This document shows, in pieces, positions 1 through 9,500 of a DNA stretch of 20,841 nt. Every line of letters starts with the position of its first letter. Positions within the stretch are counted from its first letter, which is position 1. The position numbers were made by a program, and so were the translations under genes. The stretch is taken from the NCBI GenBank assembly GCA_009693745.1, contig SHWR01000017.1:1-20841 (forward strand). The letters are read 5' to 3'. The notes under the pieces are model-generated. The model did not search any database. It saw only the letters and a list, made by a program, of their open reading frames with translations, and was not told the origin of the DNA. Origin of the DNA: Candidatus Fonsibacter sp. (GTDB lineage Bacteria > Pseudomonadota > Alphaproteobacteria > Pelagibacterales > Pelagibacteraceae).

Positions 1-434
1 ATCATTTTGACCAGACATTAGTTCCAACGCATGAAGTTACAGAGGTAAAAAAAGGAAAGAGAACCACTTCTGAGAAAAAGTATTTCCCAGGTTATTTTTT
101 AGCTAAACTAGATATGAATGATCAGGTTTATCATTTAATTAAATCTATAAAAAGAATTACAGGATTTTTAGGTGTTCCAGGAAAACCTAGTCCAATATCA
201 GAAGCTGAAGTTACAAAGATTATGGGAAGAATTGAAGATGGAGCTCTTAAGCCTTCAACTACTATAAGTTTTGATATCGGAGAACAAGTTAGAGTATGTG
301 ACGGACCTTTTGCTTCATTTAGTGGTTTAGTAGAAGGGGTTGATGAAGAAAAGTCTAGACTAAAGGTTTCTGTTTCGATATTTGGTAGGCCCACACCAGT
401 AGAGTTAGAATACGGACAGGTAGAAAAGATTTAA
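1..434 (+). CDS. nusG: Transcription termination/antitermination factor NusG (5' truncated)
   Basis: The open frame runs in from the left edge (first full codon at base 3) and ends with TAA at 432-434, giving 143 residues of a protein that is usually about 175-180 long, so roughly the first 30-35 are missing. The visible part begins HFDQTLVPTHEVTEVKKGK and contains the NGN-domain core (KKYFPGYFLAKLDM and GFLGVPGKPSPIS), a linker, and the C-terminal KOW domain (from about GEQVRVCDGPFASFSG to the end). In the family the NGN domain binds the RNA polymerase clamp and suppresses pausing, while the KOW domain contacts Rho or S10. An internal ATG at 114 is not the start, because conserved NusG sequence continues upstream of it. 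rplK follows after 2 nt, as in the usual secE-nusG-rplKAJL order. Identification is secure; only the N-terminus is unseen. Confidence 0.96.
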   Translation, partial: HFDQTLVPTHEVTEVKKGKRTTSEKKYFPGYFLAKLDMNDQVYHLIKSIKRITGFLGVPGKPSPISEAEVTKIMGRIEDGALKPSTTISFDIGEQVRVCDGPFASFSGLVEGVDEEKSRLKVSVSIFGRPTPVELEYGQVEKI

Positions 435-436
435 GT

Positions 437-862
437 ATGGCTAAAGAAGTTTCAGGAATATTAAAATTACAAATCAAAGGCGGACAAGCTAATCCAGCTC
501 CCCCAGTAGGACCTGCTCTTGGACAAAGAGGTGTGAATATAATGGAATTTTGTAAATCATTTAATGATAAAACTAAATCCTTAATAGGACAGCCTGTTCC
601 AGTTGTTATTACAATATACAAAGATAAAAAATTTGATTTTATAATTAAAACACCTCCAGCATCTTTTTTAATAAAAGAAGCTATTAAACTTAAGAGTGGT
701 TCTAAGGAGCCAGGAAGAAATATTGTTGGATCAATTACTAAAGCACAACTTAAAAAAATTGCAGAGATAAAAATGAAAGATTTAAATGCTTTTGATATAG
801 AGCAGGCAATTAAAATTATTGCTGGTTCAGCGCGATCAATGGGGGTTGAAGTAAAAGACTAA
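437..862 (+). CDS. rplK: 50S ribosomal protein L11
   Basis: This 141-residue protein has the normal length of L11. The N-terminal domain carries the family hallmark ANPAPPVGPALGQRGVNIME (about residues 19-38), the proline-rich segment that in other bacteria borders the thiostrepton-binding cleft. The C-terminal domain, which binds 23S rRNA helices 43/44, contains the conserved GSARSMGVEV near the end. L11 sits at the base of the stalk in the GTPase-associated centre and takes part in factor binding and, in bacteria that have it, RelA activation. The ATG lies 2 nt after the nusG stop with no Shine-Dalgarno sequence, so translation is probably coupled. The stop codon shares its last base with the rplA start (TAATG). 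Confidence 0.98.
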   Translation: MAKEVSGILKLQIKGGQANPAPPVGPALGQRGVNIMEFCKSFNDKTKSLIGQPVPVVITIYKDKKFDFIIKTPPASFLIKEAIKLKSGSKEPGRNIVGSITKAQLKKIAEIKMKDLNAFDIEQAIKIIAGSARSMGVEVKD

Positions 863-1554
863 TGTCCAAAAAACACTCAAAAAGATATTCAGCTTTAGTT
901 AAAGGTCATGACAAAACAAAAGAGCTTGCTTTGCCTGATGCTATTAAATTATTAAAAACAAAATCAAATATAAAATTTCCAGAATCAATGGAAGCTATTT
1001 TTTTTTTAAATATTGATAAAGCTAAGACAGATCAAAATTTAAGAACAGTAGTTGATTTACCAAATGGGAATGGGAGAAAAATTAAAATTGCAGTTATTTG
1101 TGGTAACGATAAACTGAATGAAGCTAAATCTTCAGGAGCTGAAATATCTGGATCAGAAGATTTAATCAATGAGATCAACTCAGGAAAAGTAAATTTTGAT
1201 GTACTAATCTCAACACCTGACATGATGGCAAAAGTTGGAAAATTAGGAAAAGTTTTAGGACCCAAAGGATTAATGCCTAATCCTAAATTAGGTACAGTTG
1301 CAAAAGATATAAAGTCTACTGTAGAGGCAATCAAAAAAGGCAGAATTGAAATTAAATGTGATAAAGATGGAAATTTAGGCTTATCAATAGGTAAGGTTAA
1401 ATTTTCTGACAAAGAGTTATCTGAAAATTTTAAAAGTGTTTATGAAGTTGTTTCAAAAGAAAAACCAGCTGGTATAAAGGGAAATTTTATCAATTCAATT
1501 TACTTATCTACAACTATGGGGCTTTCAGTTAAACTTCAACTTTCGAGTATATAA
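862..1554 (+). CDS. rplA: 50S ribosomal protein L1
   Basis: At 230 residues this matches the standard L1 length. Conserved family segments are visible: KFPESMEAIFFLNID near residue 40, DLPNGNGRKIKIAV, DVLISTPDMMAKVGKLGKVL and GPKGLMPNPKLGTV (about residues 107-145), and the C-terminal IYLSTTMGLSVKL. L1 binds 23S rRNA helices 76-78, forms the mobile stalk that guides deacylated tRNA out of the E site, and in E. coli represses its own L11-L1 mRNA. The ATG overlaps the rplK stop by one base, and the stop overlaps the rplJ start in the same way, so rplK, rplA and rplJ look translationally coupled. A run of ten T at 998-1007 encodes part of the IFFL segment. Confidence 0.98.
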   Translation: MSKKHSKRYSALVKGHDKTKELALPDAIKLLKTKSNIKFPESMEAIFFLNIDKAKTDQNLRTVVDLPNGNGRKIKIAVICGNDKLNEAKSSGAEISGSEDLINEINSGKVNFDVLISTPDMMAKVGKLGKVLGPKGLMPNPKLGTVAKDIKSTVEAIKKGRIEIKCDKDGNLGLSIGKVKFSDKELSENFKSVYEVVSKEKPAGIKGNFINSIYLSTTMGLSVKLQLSSI

Positions 1555-2063
1555 TGAATAGAGAACAAAAAAATGCATACGTGAATGATTTAAAATCTGT
1601 CATTGCAGCTAATGAAGGAATTTTAGTTTATCATTATGAAGGTATTACTGTGAAAGATTTAGAAAGTCTTCGTGCCAAAATGAGAGAAAGCGGAGCTTTT
1701 TTAAAAATCACTAAAAACAGAATTACAAAAATTGCACTTAAAGGATCAAAAGCTGAAAAGTTAGAAAAATTTTTTAAAGGGCCAACAGCTATTGCTTGTT
1801 CAAAAGATCCAATTACTCTTGCAAAGACTTTAGTTACTTTTTCTAAAGGAAATGAAAAGTTAAAAATTCTTGGTGGTTTAATGGATGAGAAGCTTTTAGA
1901 GCCATCGGATGTTGCTCATATAGCAACATTACCTACATTAAATGAAGCAAGAGCTAAAATCGTAGGTATTTTAGCTGCACCAGCTCAAAAAATTGTAAGT
2001 ATTTTGCTTGCACCAAGCACAAAAATAGTTAATTTGATGCACGCTAAAAATTTAAAAAATTAA
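1554..2063 (+). CDS. rplJ: 50S ribosomal protein L10
   Basis: This 169-residue protein has the usual L10 length and architecture. The N-terminal globular domain binds 23S rRNA helix 42 together with L11 (segments GILVYHYEGITVKDLESLR and FLKITKNRITKIAL). The C-terminal part holds the helical spine on which L12 dimers assemble (about residue 130 to the end, with repeated AAPAQKIVSILLAPSTKIV-like heptads). The start ATG shares a base with the rplA stop. That leaves no intercistronic leader, whereas in E. coli and many other bacteria an L10(L12)-binding leader RNA sits upstream of rplJ. Any such element would have to lie inside rplA. rplL follows after 19 nt. Confidence 0.97.
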   Translation: MNREQKNAYVNDLKSVIAANEGILVYHYEGITVKDLESLRAKMRESGAFLKITKNRITKIALKGSKAEKLEKFFKGPTAIACSKDPITLAKTLVTFSKGNEKLKILGGLMDEKLLEPSDVAHIATLPTLNEARAKIVGILAAPAQKIVSILLAPSTKIVNLMHAKNLKN

Positions 2064-2070
2064 ACCCACT

Positions 2071-2074
2071 AGGA
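2071..2074 (+). promoter_or_regulatory. Ribosome binding site of rplL
   Basis: AGGA sits 8 nt upstream of the rplL ATG in a 19-nt gap, whereas the preceding junctions in the cluster overlap or have 2 nt and no clear Shine-Dalgarno sequence. An independent ribosome entry site here fits the known need for several copies of L12 per ribosome against one of L10. The spacing is seen; the stoichiometry argument is inference from family knowledge. Confidence 0.6.
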
Positions 2075-2082
2075 TATTCAAA

Positions 2083-2457
2083 ATGCCAGACTTAAATAAA
2101 ATTGTTGAAGAATTATCAAAACTAACTGTTGTTGAAGCAGCAGAACTTTCAAAAACTTTAGAAGAAAAATGGGGAGTTTCAGCAGCAGCACCAGTTGCAG
2201 CCGCAGCTCCAGCAGCAGCTGCAGGTGGCGCAACAGCTGAAGAAAAAAATGATTTTATAGTTAATCTTGTGTCATCAGGTAACAACAAGATTGGAGCAAT
2301 TAAAGAAGTACGAGCGTTCACTGGTTTAGGTTTAAAAGAAGCTAAAGATTTAGTTGAAGGTGCACCAAAACAACTTAAAGCTGGCGTTAGCAAAAAAGAT
2401 GCTGACGATGTTAAAAAGAAATTTGAAGCAGTTGGCGCAAAAGTAGAACTTAAGTAA
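2083..2457 (+). CDS. rplL: 50S ribosomal protein L7/L12
   Basis: This 124-residue protein has the normal L12 length. The N-terminal dimerisation helices come first (LNKIVEELSKLTVVEAAELS), then an Ala/Pro/Gly-rich flexible hinge at about residues 36-52 (AAAPVAAAAPAAAAGG). The C-terminal domain follows, with the factor-contacting surface (KIGAIKEVRAFTGLGLKEAK and VEGAPKQLKAGV). L12 dimers bound to the L10 spine form the stalk that recruits and stimulates EF-G, EF-Tu and IF2. It has its own AGGA ribosome binding site, unlike its upstream neighbours. The long hinge makes a meaningless open frame on the opposite strand. Identification is certain. Confidence 0.98.
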   Translation: MPDLNKIVEELSKLTVVEAAELSKTLEEKWGVSAAAPVAAAAPAAAAGGATAEEKNDFIVNLVSSGNNKIGAIKEVRAFTGLGLKEAKDLVEGAPKQLKAGVSKKDADDVKKKFEAVGAKVELK

Positions 2458-2476
2458 ATTTAAAATTTTTTTAGAT

Positions 2477-2496
2477 CCGGATAATAAAATATTCGG
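2477..2496 (+). promoter_or_regulatory. Hairpin in the rplL-rpoB gap
   Basis: The 49-nt gap between rplL and rpoB contains CCGGATA, a 6-nt loop ATAAAA, then TATTCGG. This can form a 7-bp stem with one G-U pair. Three of the pairs are G-C in an otherwise almost pure A+T gap. No T-tract follows, so it does not look like a full intrinsic terminator. E. coli has an attenuator and an RNase III site in the equivalent gap, so a partial attenuator or processing site is a reasonable inference by position only. Confidence 0.4.
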
Positions 2497-2506
2497 TTAG
2501 TAAACT

Positions 2507-5500
2507 ATGTTGTTATCTTTTACAGATAAGAAAAAAGTTAGAAAAAGTTTTGGTAAATTAGAAAATATACTTAACATCCCCGATTTAATAGAAGTCCAAG
2601 TTAATTCTTATAAAAATTTTTTAGAAGCAAATACTGAAAGAAAAGTTGATTCTGGAATTACAAAAGTATTTAAAGATATTTTTCCAATAGAGGAATTTTC
2701 AGGACTTGCCACTATAGAGTACATTTCTTATCGATTTGAAAAACCAAAATACACAGTTCAAGAATGCAATCAAAGAGGACTCACATATTCAGCAGCGTTA
2801 AAAGCAATACTTAGATTAGTTGCTTACGATATCAACGAAGAAAAACAAACAAAACAAATTTTATCTGCTAAAGAACAAGAAGTTTATATGAGCGACATTC
2901 CTCTTATGACTCCAAGAGGAACATTTGTTGTGAATGGAATAGAGAGAGTTTGTGTAAATCAGATGCATAGAAGTCCAGGAGTTTTTTTTGATCATGATGA
3001 TGGAAAGACACATGCAAGCGGAAAACTATTATTTAAATGCAGAGTTATTCCTTATAGAGGATCTTGGTTAGATTTTGAATATGATACAAAAGATATTTTG
3101 AATTTTAGAATTGATAGAAAAAGAAAGTTACCAGTAACAACTTTGTTGATGGCTCTTGGCCATAACCGAGATGATATTTTAAATCTTTTTTACGAAAATA
3201 TTAGATATGACTTAACTTCAGAAGATGAATGGAAAACAAAATTTACACCAGAAAATTTTAAAAATTATAAATTAAAGAATGATTTAGTTAACGCCGAAAC
3301 TAAAAAAATTATTATAAAAAAAGATACAAAAATTCTTTATCCATTAGCGCAAAAATTAAAAAAAGAAGGACTTAATAGTTACTTAGTTAAAACTCCTGAT
3401 TTATTTGGTAAATATCTAGCTTACGATATTATTAATGAGAAAACAGGCGAAGTAATTGTAGAATCAGGAGATGAAATCACTAATGAATTAATTTCCAAGC
3501 TTACTGATCTTAAAACAAAAACAATTTATCTGCTCGATATTGATGGCGTAAATAGAGGACCATTTTTGAGAAATACTCTAACTATAGATAAGAATCTTAA
3601 TCAAGATGAAGCTTCTATGGATATTTATAGAGTTTTAAGACCCGGTGAACCACCAACTATAGATACAGCTAAAAATTTGTTCGGCAATCTATTCTTTAAT
3701 CATACACGATATGATCTTTCAGAAACGGGTCGAGTTAAAATGAATGCAAAAATGGATCTTGATTGCGACCCAAAATTAACCGTACTTAGAAAAGAGGACA
3801 TTGTTATTATCGTTAAACATATGTTGGATCTAAAAGATGGCAAAGGTGAAGTCGATGACATTGATCACCTTGGAAACCGTAGACTTAGATCAGTGGGAGA
3901 ACTAGTAGAAAATCAGTTTAGAATTGGACTAATAAGAATGGATAGAGCTATTAAAGAAAAAATGGCTTCAGTTGAAATTGATTCAGTGATGCCACAAGAT
4001 CTAATTAACGCAAAACCAATTGCTGCTTGTCTTAAAGAGTTTTTTGGAACGTCCCCATTATCTCAATTCATGGATCAAACAAATCCACTTGCTGAGATTA
4101 CACACAAGAGAAGAGTTTCAGCTCTTGGGCCAGGTGGCTTAAATAGAGAGAGGGCAGGTTTTGAGGTTAGAGATGTTCATCCAACGCATTATGGAAGAAT
4201 ATGTCCTATTGAAACGCCAGAAGGACCAAATATTGGATTAATTAATAGTTTAGCAATATATTCAAGAATTAATAAATATGGTTTTATTGAAAGCCCATAC
4301 AGAAAAGTTGTTAATGGAAAAGTTACTAAAGAAATTCATTATTTATCCGCAACGGAAGAAGGCAAATTCACAATTGCTCAAGCTAACTCTCCATTAAGCA
4401 AAGAAAATACTTTTGTTGATGACTTAGTTTCTTGCAGAAAATCTTTAGGATTTGAATTAGCAAAACCTGAGAACGTTGATTTTATGGACGTTTCTCCAAA
4501 ACAAGTTGTGTCAGTTGCTGCAGCTTTAATTCCTTTTTTAGAAAATGATGATGCTAATAGAGCATTGATGGGATCAAATATGATGAGACAAGCGGTTCCA
4601 CTAATTAAAAACGAATCTCCATTAGTTGGCACAGGAATAGAAAAAGATGTTGCTGTAGATTCTGGAGCAACATTAGTTGCAAAACGAGACGGTATTGTAG
4701 ATAAAATTGATGGAAAAAGAATTGTTGTAAGAGTAACTAGCGAAAAAGATCTTACAAAATCTGGGGTTGATATTTATAACTTAAGTAAATTTCAAAGATC
4801 CAATCAAAATACATGCATTAATCAAAGACCCTTAGTTATAGTCGGAGATAAAATTAGAAAAGGCGATGTAATTGCAGATGGTCCTTCAACTCAATTCGGT
4901 GAATTGGCTTTAGGTAAAAACGTGATGGTAGCATTTATGCCATGGCGTGGTTACAATTTTGAAGATTCAATATTAATTTCCGAAAGATGTGTAACTGATG
5001 ACGTTTTTACTTCAATTCATATTGAAGAATATAGCGTTATGGCCAGAGATACAAAACTCGGTCCTGAAGAAATTACTAGAGATATTCCAAGCACTGCGGA
5101 AGAAAATTTGATTAATTTAGATGAGTCTGGTGTTGTTTATGTTGGGGCGGAAGTTAAGCCTGGAGACATATTAGTTGGAAAGGTAACTCCTAAAGGAGAT
5201 TCACCAGTTAATGCAGAAGAGAAATTATTAAGAGCGATTTTTGGAGAAAAAGCAATTGACGTAAGAGACACATCTTTAAAAATGCCTTCGGGAACAAATG
5301 GAGTTGTTGTTGAAGTAAGAGTCTTTAATAGACATGGAATTGAAAAAGATGAAAGAGCAATTTCTATTGAAAGAGCTGAAATTGAATCTGTTCAAAACGA
5401 CAAAAATGCTGAGGAAGAAATATTAGAATCTAACATTAAAGCTCGAGTTAAAGGGACTTTAGTCTCTGCTAAACTTGAAGAAGACTTTAAATCTTTAAAA

Positions 5501-6589
5501 AAAAGCACAGTTTTATCAGAAGAAAATTTATCTGAGTTAGCAGCAAATGAATTATTTAAATTAGTTATTGAAGATAAAAAAGTTCAATCAAATCTAGTAA
5601 TTTTAAAAGAACAATTCGTTAAAGCTAAAAAAGATATTCAAACTAGATTTGAAGATCAGGTAGATAAAATTCAAAAAGGTGACGACTTGTTACCAGGTGT
5701 TATGAAAATGGTTAAAGTTTTTGTTGCAATGAAGAGAAAACTTCAGGCTGGAGATAAAATGGCGGGAAGACATGGTAACAAAGGAGTTATTAGTCGAATT
5801 GTTCCAATAGAAGACATGCCTTATATGAAAGACGGAAGGCAAGTTGATATTGTCCTAAATCCATTAGGAGTACCAAGTCGTATGAATGTAGGTCAAATTT
5901 TAGAGACACATTTAGGATGGGCTTGTTCTGAAATGGGTGAAAAAATTAAAAAATTAATTGAAGATGTGCAAAAAAATTCTTCTAAAAGAGAAGAGTTAAA
6001 AAATTATTTAGGAAAAATTTATAAAGGGGAAGTTGGGGATGAAATTAAAAAATTATCTGATTCAGAGCTTAATGAATTAAGCTCTAATTTATCAAGCGGT
6101 GTGCCTATAGCTACACCAGTTTTTGATGGAGCAAGCGTAAACGATGTTACTGAAATGTTAAAATTTTGCGGACTACCCGAGTCTGGACAGACCGATTTAT
6201 ATGATGGCAGAACTGGTGAAAAAATTGATCGTCAAGTTACAGTTGGAATTATTTACATGCTTAAATTAACACACATGGTGGATGATAAAATTCATGCTCG
6301 ATCTACTGGTCCTTACAGTTTGGTTACGCAGCAGCCTCTAGGGGGAAAAGCGCAATTTGGTGGTCAAAGATTTGGAGAAATGGAAGTCTGGGCGCTAGAA
6401 GCTTATGGAGCCGCTTACACATTACAAGAAATTTTAACTATTAAATCTGATGATGTGGCTGGAAGAACGAAAGTTTATGAAACAATTGTTAAAGGCGATG
6501 ATGATTTTGAATCTGGAGTACCTGAATCATTTAACGTTTTAATTAAAGAGATTAGATCTTTAGGTTTAAATATTGAATTAACAAATTAA
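2507..6589 (+). CDS. rpoB: DNA-directed RNA polymerase subunit beta
   Basis: The 1360-residue protein is full length for a proteobacterial beta subunit (E. coli 1342). Landmarks in order: the lobe/protrusion start (SFGKLENILNIPDLIEVQ); MSDIPLMTPRGTFVVNGIER near residue 130; the rifampicin-pocket region at about residues 513-550 (FFGTSPLSQFMDQTNPLAE, then ITHKRR); the HYGRICPIETPEGPNIGLI fork; GDKMAGRHGNKGVIS at about 1082-1096 near the active centre; and the C-terminal clamp/switch segment GGKAQFGGQRFGEMEVWALE from 1279. The pocket residues equivalent to E. coli D516, H526, R529 and S531 are unchanged (D523, H533, R536, S538). The residue equivalent to Q510 is Pro517. No Shine-Dalgarno sequence precedes the ATG, which lies downstream of the gap hairpin. 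rpoC follows after ATT. Confidence 0.99.
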   Translation: MLLSFTDKKKVRKSFGKLENILNIPDLIEVQVNSYKNFLEANTERKVDSGITKVFKDIFPIEEFSGLATIEYISYRFEKPKYTVQECNQRGLTYSAALKAILRLVAYDINEEKQTKQILSAKEQEVYMSDIPLMTPRGTFVVNGIERVCVNQMHRSPGVFFDHDDGKTHASGKLLFKCRVIPYRGSWLDFEYDTKDILNFRIDRKRKLPVTTLLMALGHNRDDILNLFYENIRYDLTSEDEWKTKFTPENFKNYKLKNDLVNAETKKIIIKKDTKILYPLAQKLKKEGLNSYLVKTPDLFGKYLAYDIINEKTGEVIVESGDEITNELISKLTDLKTKTIYLLDIDGVNRGPFLRNTLTIDKNLNQDEASMDIYRVLRPGEPPTIDTAKNLFGNLFFNHTRYDLSETGRVKMNAKMDLDCDPKLTVLRKEDIVIIVKHMLDLKDGKGEVDDIDHLGNRRLRSVGELVENQFRIGLIRMDRAIKEKMASVEIDSVMPQDLINAKPIAACLKEFFGTSPLSQFMDQTNPLAEITHKRRVSALGPGGLNRERAGFEVRDVHPTHYGRICPIETPEGPNIGLINSLAIYSRINKYGFIESPYRKVVNGKVTKEIHYLSATEEGKFTIAQANSPLSKENTFVDDLVSCRKSLGFELAKPENVDFMDVSPKQVVSVAAALIPFLENDDANRALMGSNMMRQAVPLIKNESPLVGTGIEKDVAVDSGATLVAKRDGIVDKIDGKRIVVRVTSEKDLTKSGVDIYNLSKFQRSNQNTCINQRPLVIVGDKIRKGDVIADGPSTQFGELALGKNVMVAFMPWRGYNFEDSILISERCVTDDVFTSIHIEEYSVMARDTKLGPEEITRDIPSTAEENLINLDESGVVYVGAEVKPGDILVGKVTPKGDSPVNAEEKLLRAIFGEKAIDVRDTSLKMPSGTNGVVVEVRVFNRHGIEKDERAISIERAEIESVQNDKNAEEEILESNIKARVKGTLVSAKLEEDFKSLKKSTVLSEENLSELAANELFKLVIEDKKVQSNLVILKEQFVKAKKDIQTRFEDQVDKIQKGDDLLPGVMKMVKVFVAMKRKLQAGDKMAGRHGNKGVISRIVPIEDMPYMKDGRQVDIVLNPLGVPSRMNVGQILETHLGWACSEMGEKIKKLIEDVQKNSSKREELKNYLGKIYKGEVGDEIKKLSDSELNELSSNLSSGVPIATPVFDGASVNDVTEMLKFCGLPESGQTDLYDGRTGEKIDRQVTVGIIYMLKLTHMVDDKIHARSTGPYSLVTQQPLGGKAQFGGQRFGEMEVWALEAYGAAYTLQEILTIKSDDVAGRTKVYETIVKGDDDFESGVPESFNVLIKEIRSLGLNIELTN

Positions 6590-6592
6590 ATT

Positions 6593-9500
6593 ATGAGCAA
6601 AGAATTAACAAATTTATTTAAAAAAAATATTAATAAAGAAAATTTTAACAGCATTAAAATTTCTTTAGCTAGTCCTGAAAAGATTAAATCTTGGTCCTTT
6701 GGAGAGATTAAAAAACCAGAAACTATTAACTACAGAACATTTAAACCTGAAAAAGATGGATTGTTCTGTTCTAGAATATTCGGACCAGTAAAAGATTATG
6801 AATGTTTATGTGGTAAGTACAAGCGTATGAAATTTAGAGGAATCATTTGTGAAAAGTGCGGAGTTGAAGTTACTAAAGCAAATGTAAGACGTGAACGAAT
6901 GGGTCACGTAGAGTTATCAACGCCTGTTTCTCATATTTGGTTCTTAAAATCATTACCAAGCAGAATAGCTCTTGCGATGGATATGAAGCTTAAAGATCTT
7001 GAAAGAGTTTTATATTTTGAAAACTTTATTGTTATTGAGCCAGGACTTACAGAGTTTAAAAAAAATCAATTAATTACAGAAGAAGAATTATTAAAAGCCC
7101 AAGAAAAATACGGTGAAGATCAATTTTCAGCAGGAATTGGTGCGGAAGCGATCAGAGAAATATTAGCTGCAATTGATTTATCAGCAGAACGAGAAAGATT
7201 ACGAGAACTTTTAAAAAATACTACCTCTAAAGTTGCCGAAGAAAGAACTATTAAAAGATTAAAATTAGTTGAGAATTTTATTAATTCTGGAAACAAGCCC
7301 GAATGGATGATCTTAACTGTTATTCCAGTTATTCCGCCAGAGCTTAGACCTTTAGTTCCACTTGATGGCGGAAGATTTGCAACATCAGATCTTAACGATT
7401 TGTATCGAAGAGTAATTAACAGAAATAATAGATTAAAGAGATTAATGGAATTAAGAGCTCCGGATATTATCGTGAGAAATGAAAAACGTATGTTGCAAGA
7501 AGCAGTAGATGCCTTATTTGATAACGGCAGAAGAGGAAGAGTAATAACAGGTACTGGAAAAAGACCTCTTAAATCTTTAGCAGACATGCTTAAAGGAAAA
7601 CAGGGACGTTTTAGACAAAACTTATTAGGAAAACGAGTTGATTACTCAGGCAGATCTGTAATCGTCGTAGGACCAGAGCTGAAACTTCATCAGTGTGGCC
7701 TTCCAAAAAAAATGGCACTAGAATTATTTAAACCATTTATTTATGCAAGATTAGATAAACTTGGTCTTGCTACGACAATTAAGCAGGCTAAAAAAATAGT
7801 AGAAAAAGAAAAATCAGAAGTTTGGGATATTTTAGAAGAAGTTGTTAGGGAACATCCAATTCTTTTAAATAGAGCTCCAACACTTCATAGACTTGGTATC
7901 CAAGCTTTTGAACCGTTATTAATTGAAGGTAAAGCAATTCAATTACATCCTCTAGTTACAGCTGCTTTTAATGCTGACTTTGACGGCGATCAAATGGCTG
8001 TTCACGTTCCATTAAGTATAGAAGCGCAGTTAGAAGCAAGAGTATTAATGATGTCGACAAATAATATTTTAAGTCCATCAAACGGAAAACCTATTATTGT
8101 TCCATCTCAAGACATGGTTCTAGGAATTTATTACATGTCGCAGTTTTTTGGAGATCAAGATACCAAACCAGTTGGTTATTTCTTAAACTTAGATGAAATC
8201 GCTCAAGGTCTTGAAAATAAATCAATAAATGTTCATTCTAAAATCGTATCTCGATTTGAAACAGCAGATGAAAAAGGTAAGCCAGTTTTTAAAACATACC
8301 AAAGCAGTGTAGGTAGATTTTTATTAGCAGATGTTCTTCCAAAACATCATAAAATTTCATTTGATTTAGTAAATAAATTATTAAATAAAAAACAAATTTC
8401 AGAACTGATTGATGTCATTTTTAGATATTGCGGTCAAAAAGAAACAGTAATTTTCTGCGATAAATTAATGAGAATTGGTTTTTTAAATGCATTTAAAGCA
8501 GGAATATCTTTTGGAAAAGACGATTTAGTTATTCCTGAATCAAAAGAAAAAATTATAACTGAAGCTAAAAAAATGGTCGAGGAGTACGAAACTCAATATT
8601 CTGAGGGTTTGATTACTAAAGGTGAAAAATATAATAAAGTTGTAGATCAATGGTCTAAATGTACAGATAAAATTGCGAACGAGATGATGAAAAATATCTC
8701 TGCTTCTAAAATCAATAAAGAAGACGGCTCTATAACAACTAATTCTATTTTCATGATGGCAGATTCTGGAGCAAGAGGTTCAGCAGCTCAGATGAAGCAG
8801 TTAGCCGGTATGAGAGGTTTGATGGCAAAACCATCGGGAGAGATTATCGAAACACCTATTATTTCAAATTTTAAAGAAGGTTTAACAGTTCTCGAATATT
8901 TTACATCTACTCACGGGGCGCGAAAAGGACTTGCGGATACAGCTTTAAAAACTGCAAATTCTGGATACTTAACAAGAAGATTATGTGACGTTTCTCAGGA
9001 TGTTATCGTAAGAATTAAATTCTGTGGAACTAAAAAGCATATTAATATTGGCGAAATTATAGAGGGCGGTAACATTATTGTATCGTTAACGGAAAGATCT
9101 TTAGGAAGAATTGCCGCTAAAGATATTAAAGCTTCAAACACAGGTGATGTTATAGTTAAAGCAAAACAATTAATTGAAGAAAAGCAATGTGAATTAATGG
9201 ATGCTGCAGGTGTGAAATCTATAGATGTTTATTCTGCAATTACCTGCGAAGCTAAAGATGGAATTTGTTCTACTTGTTATGGAAGAGATTTAGCAAGAGG
9301 AAGATTAGTATCAATAGGTGAATGCGTTGGCATGATCGCGGCTCAATCAATCGGAGAGCCAGGAACCCAGCTTACAATGAGAACGTTTCACGTTGGAGGA
9401 ACAGCCCAAATTAAACAAGAGTCATCGGTAACCGCTCCTTCAGAAGGAATATTAAGGGTTTCTAATCAAAACTTAATTGAAAATTCTAAAAAAGAATTAA

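Noticed and set aside
1032..1412. Reverse-strand open frame of 126 codons inside rplA
   Set aside because: Antisense shadow of conserved L1 codons, with no start context or homology.
2052..2393. Reverse-strand open frame of 113 codons across rplL
   Set aside because: It is the complement of the rplL Ala/Pro hinge and C-terminal domain; the low-complexity alanine stretch appears on both strands because of GCA/TGC codons.
7120..7587. Reverse-strand open frame of 155 codons inside rpoC
   Set aside because: It lies wholly within strongly conserved rpoC sequence, has no ribosome binding site or recognisable domain, and its composition is what the complement of rpoC would give.
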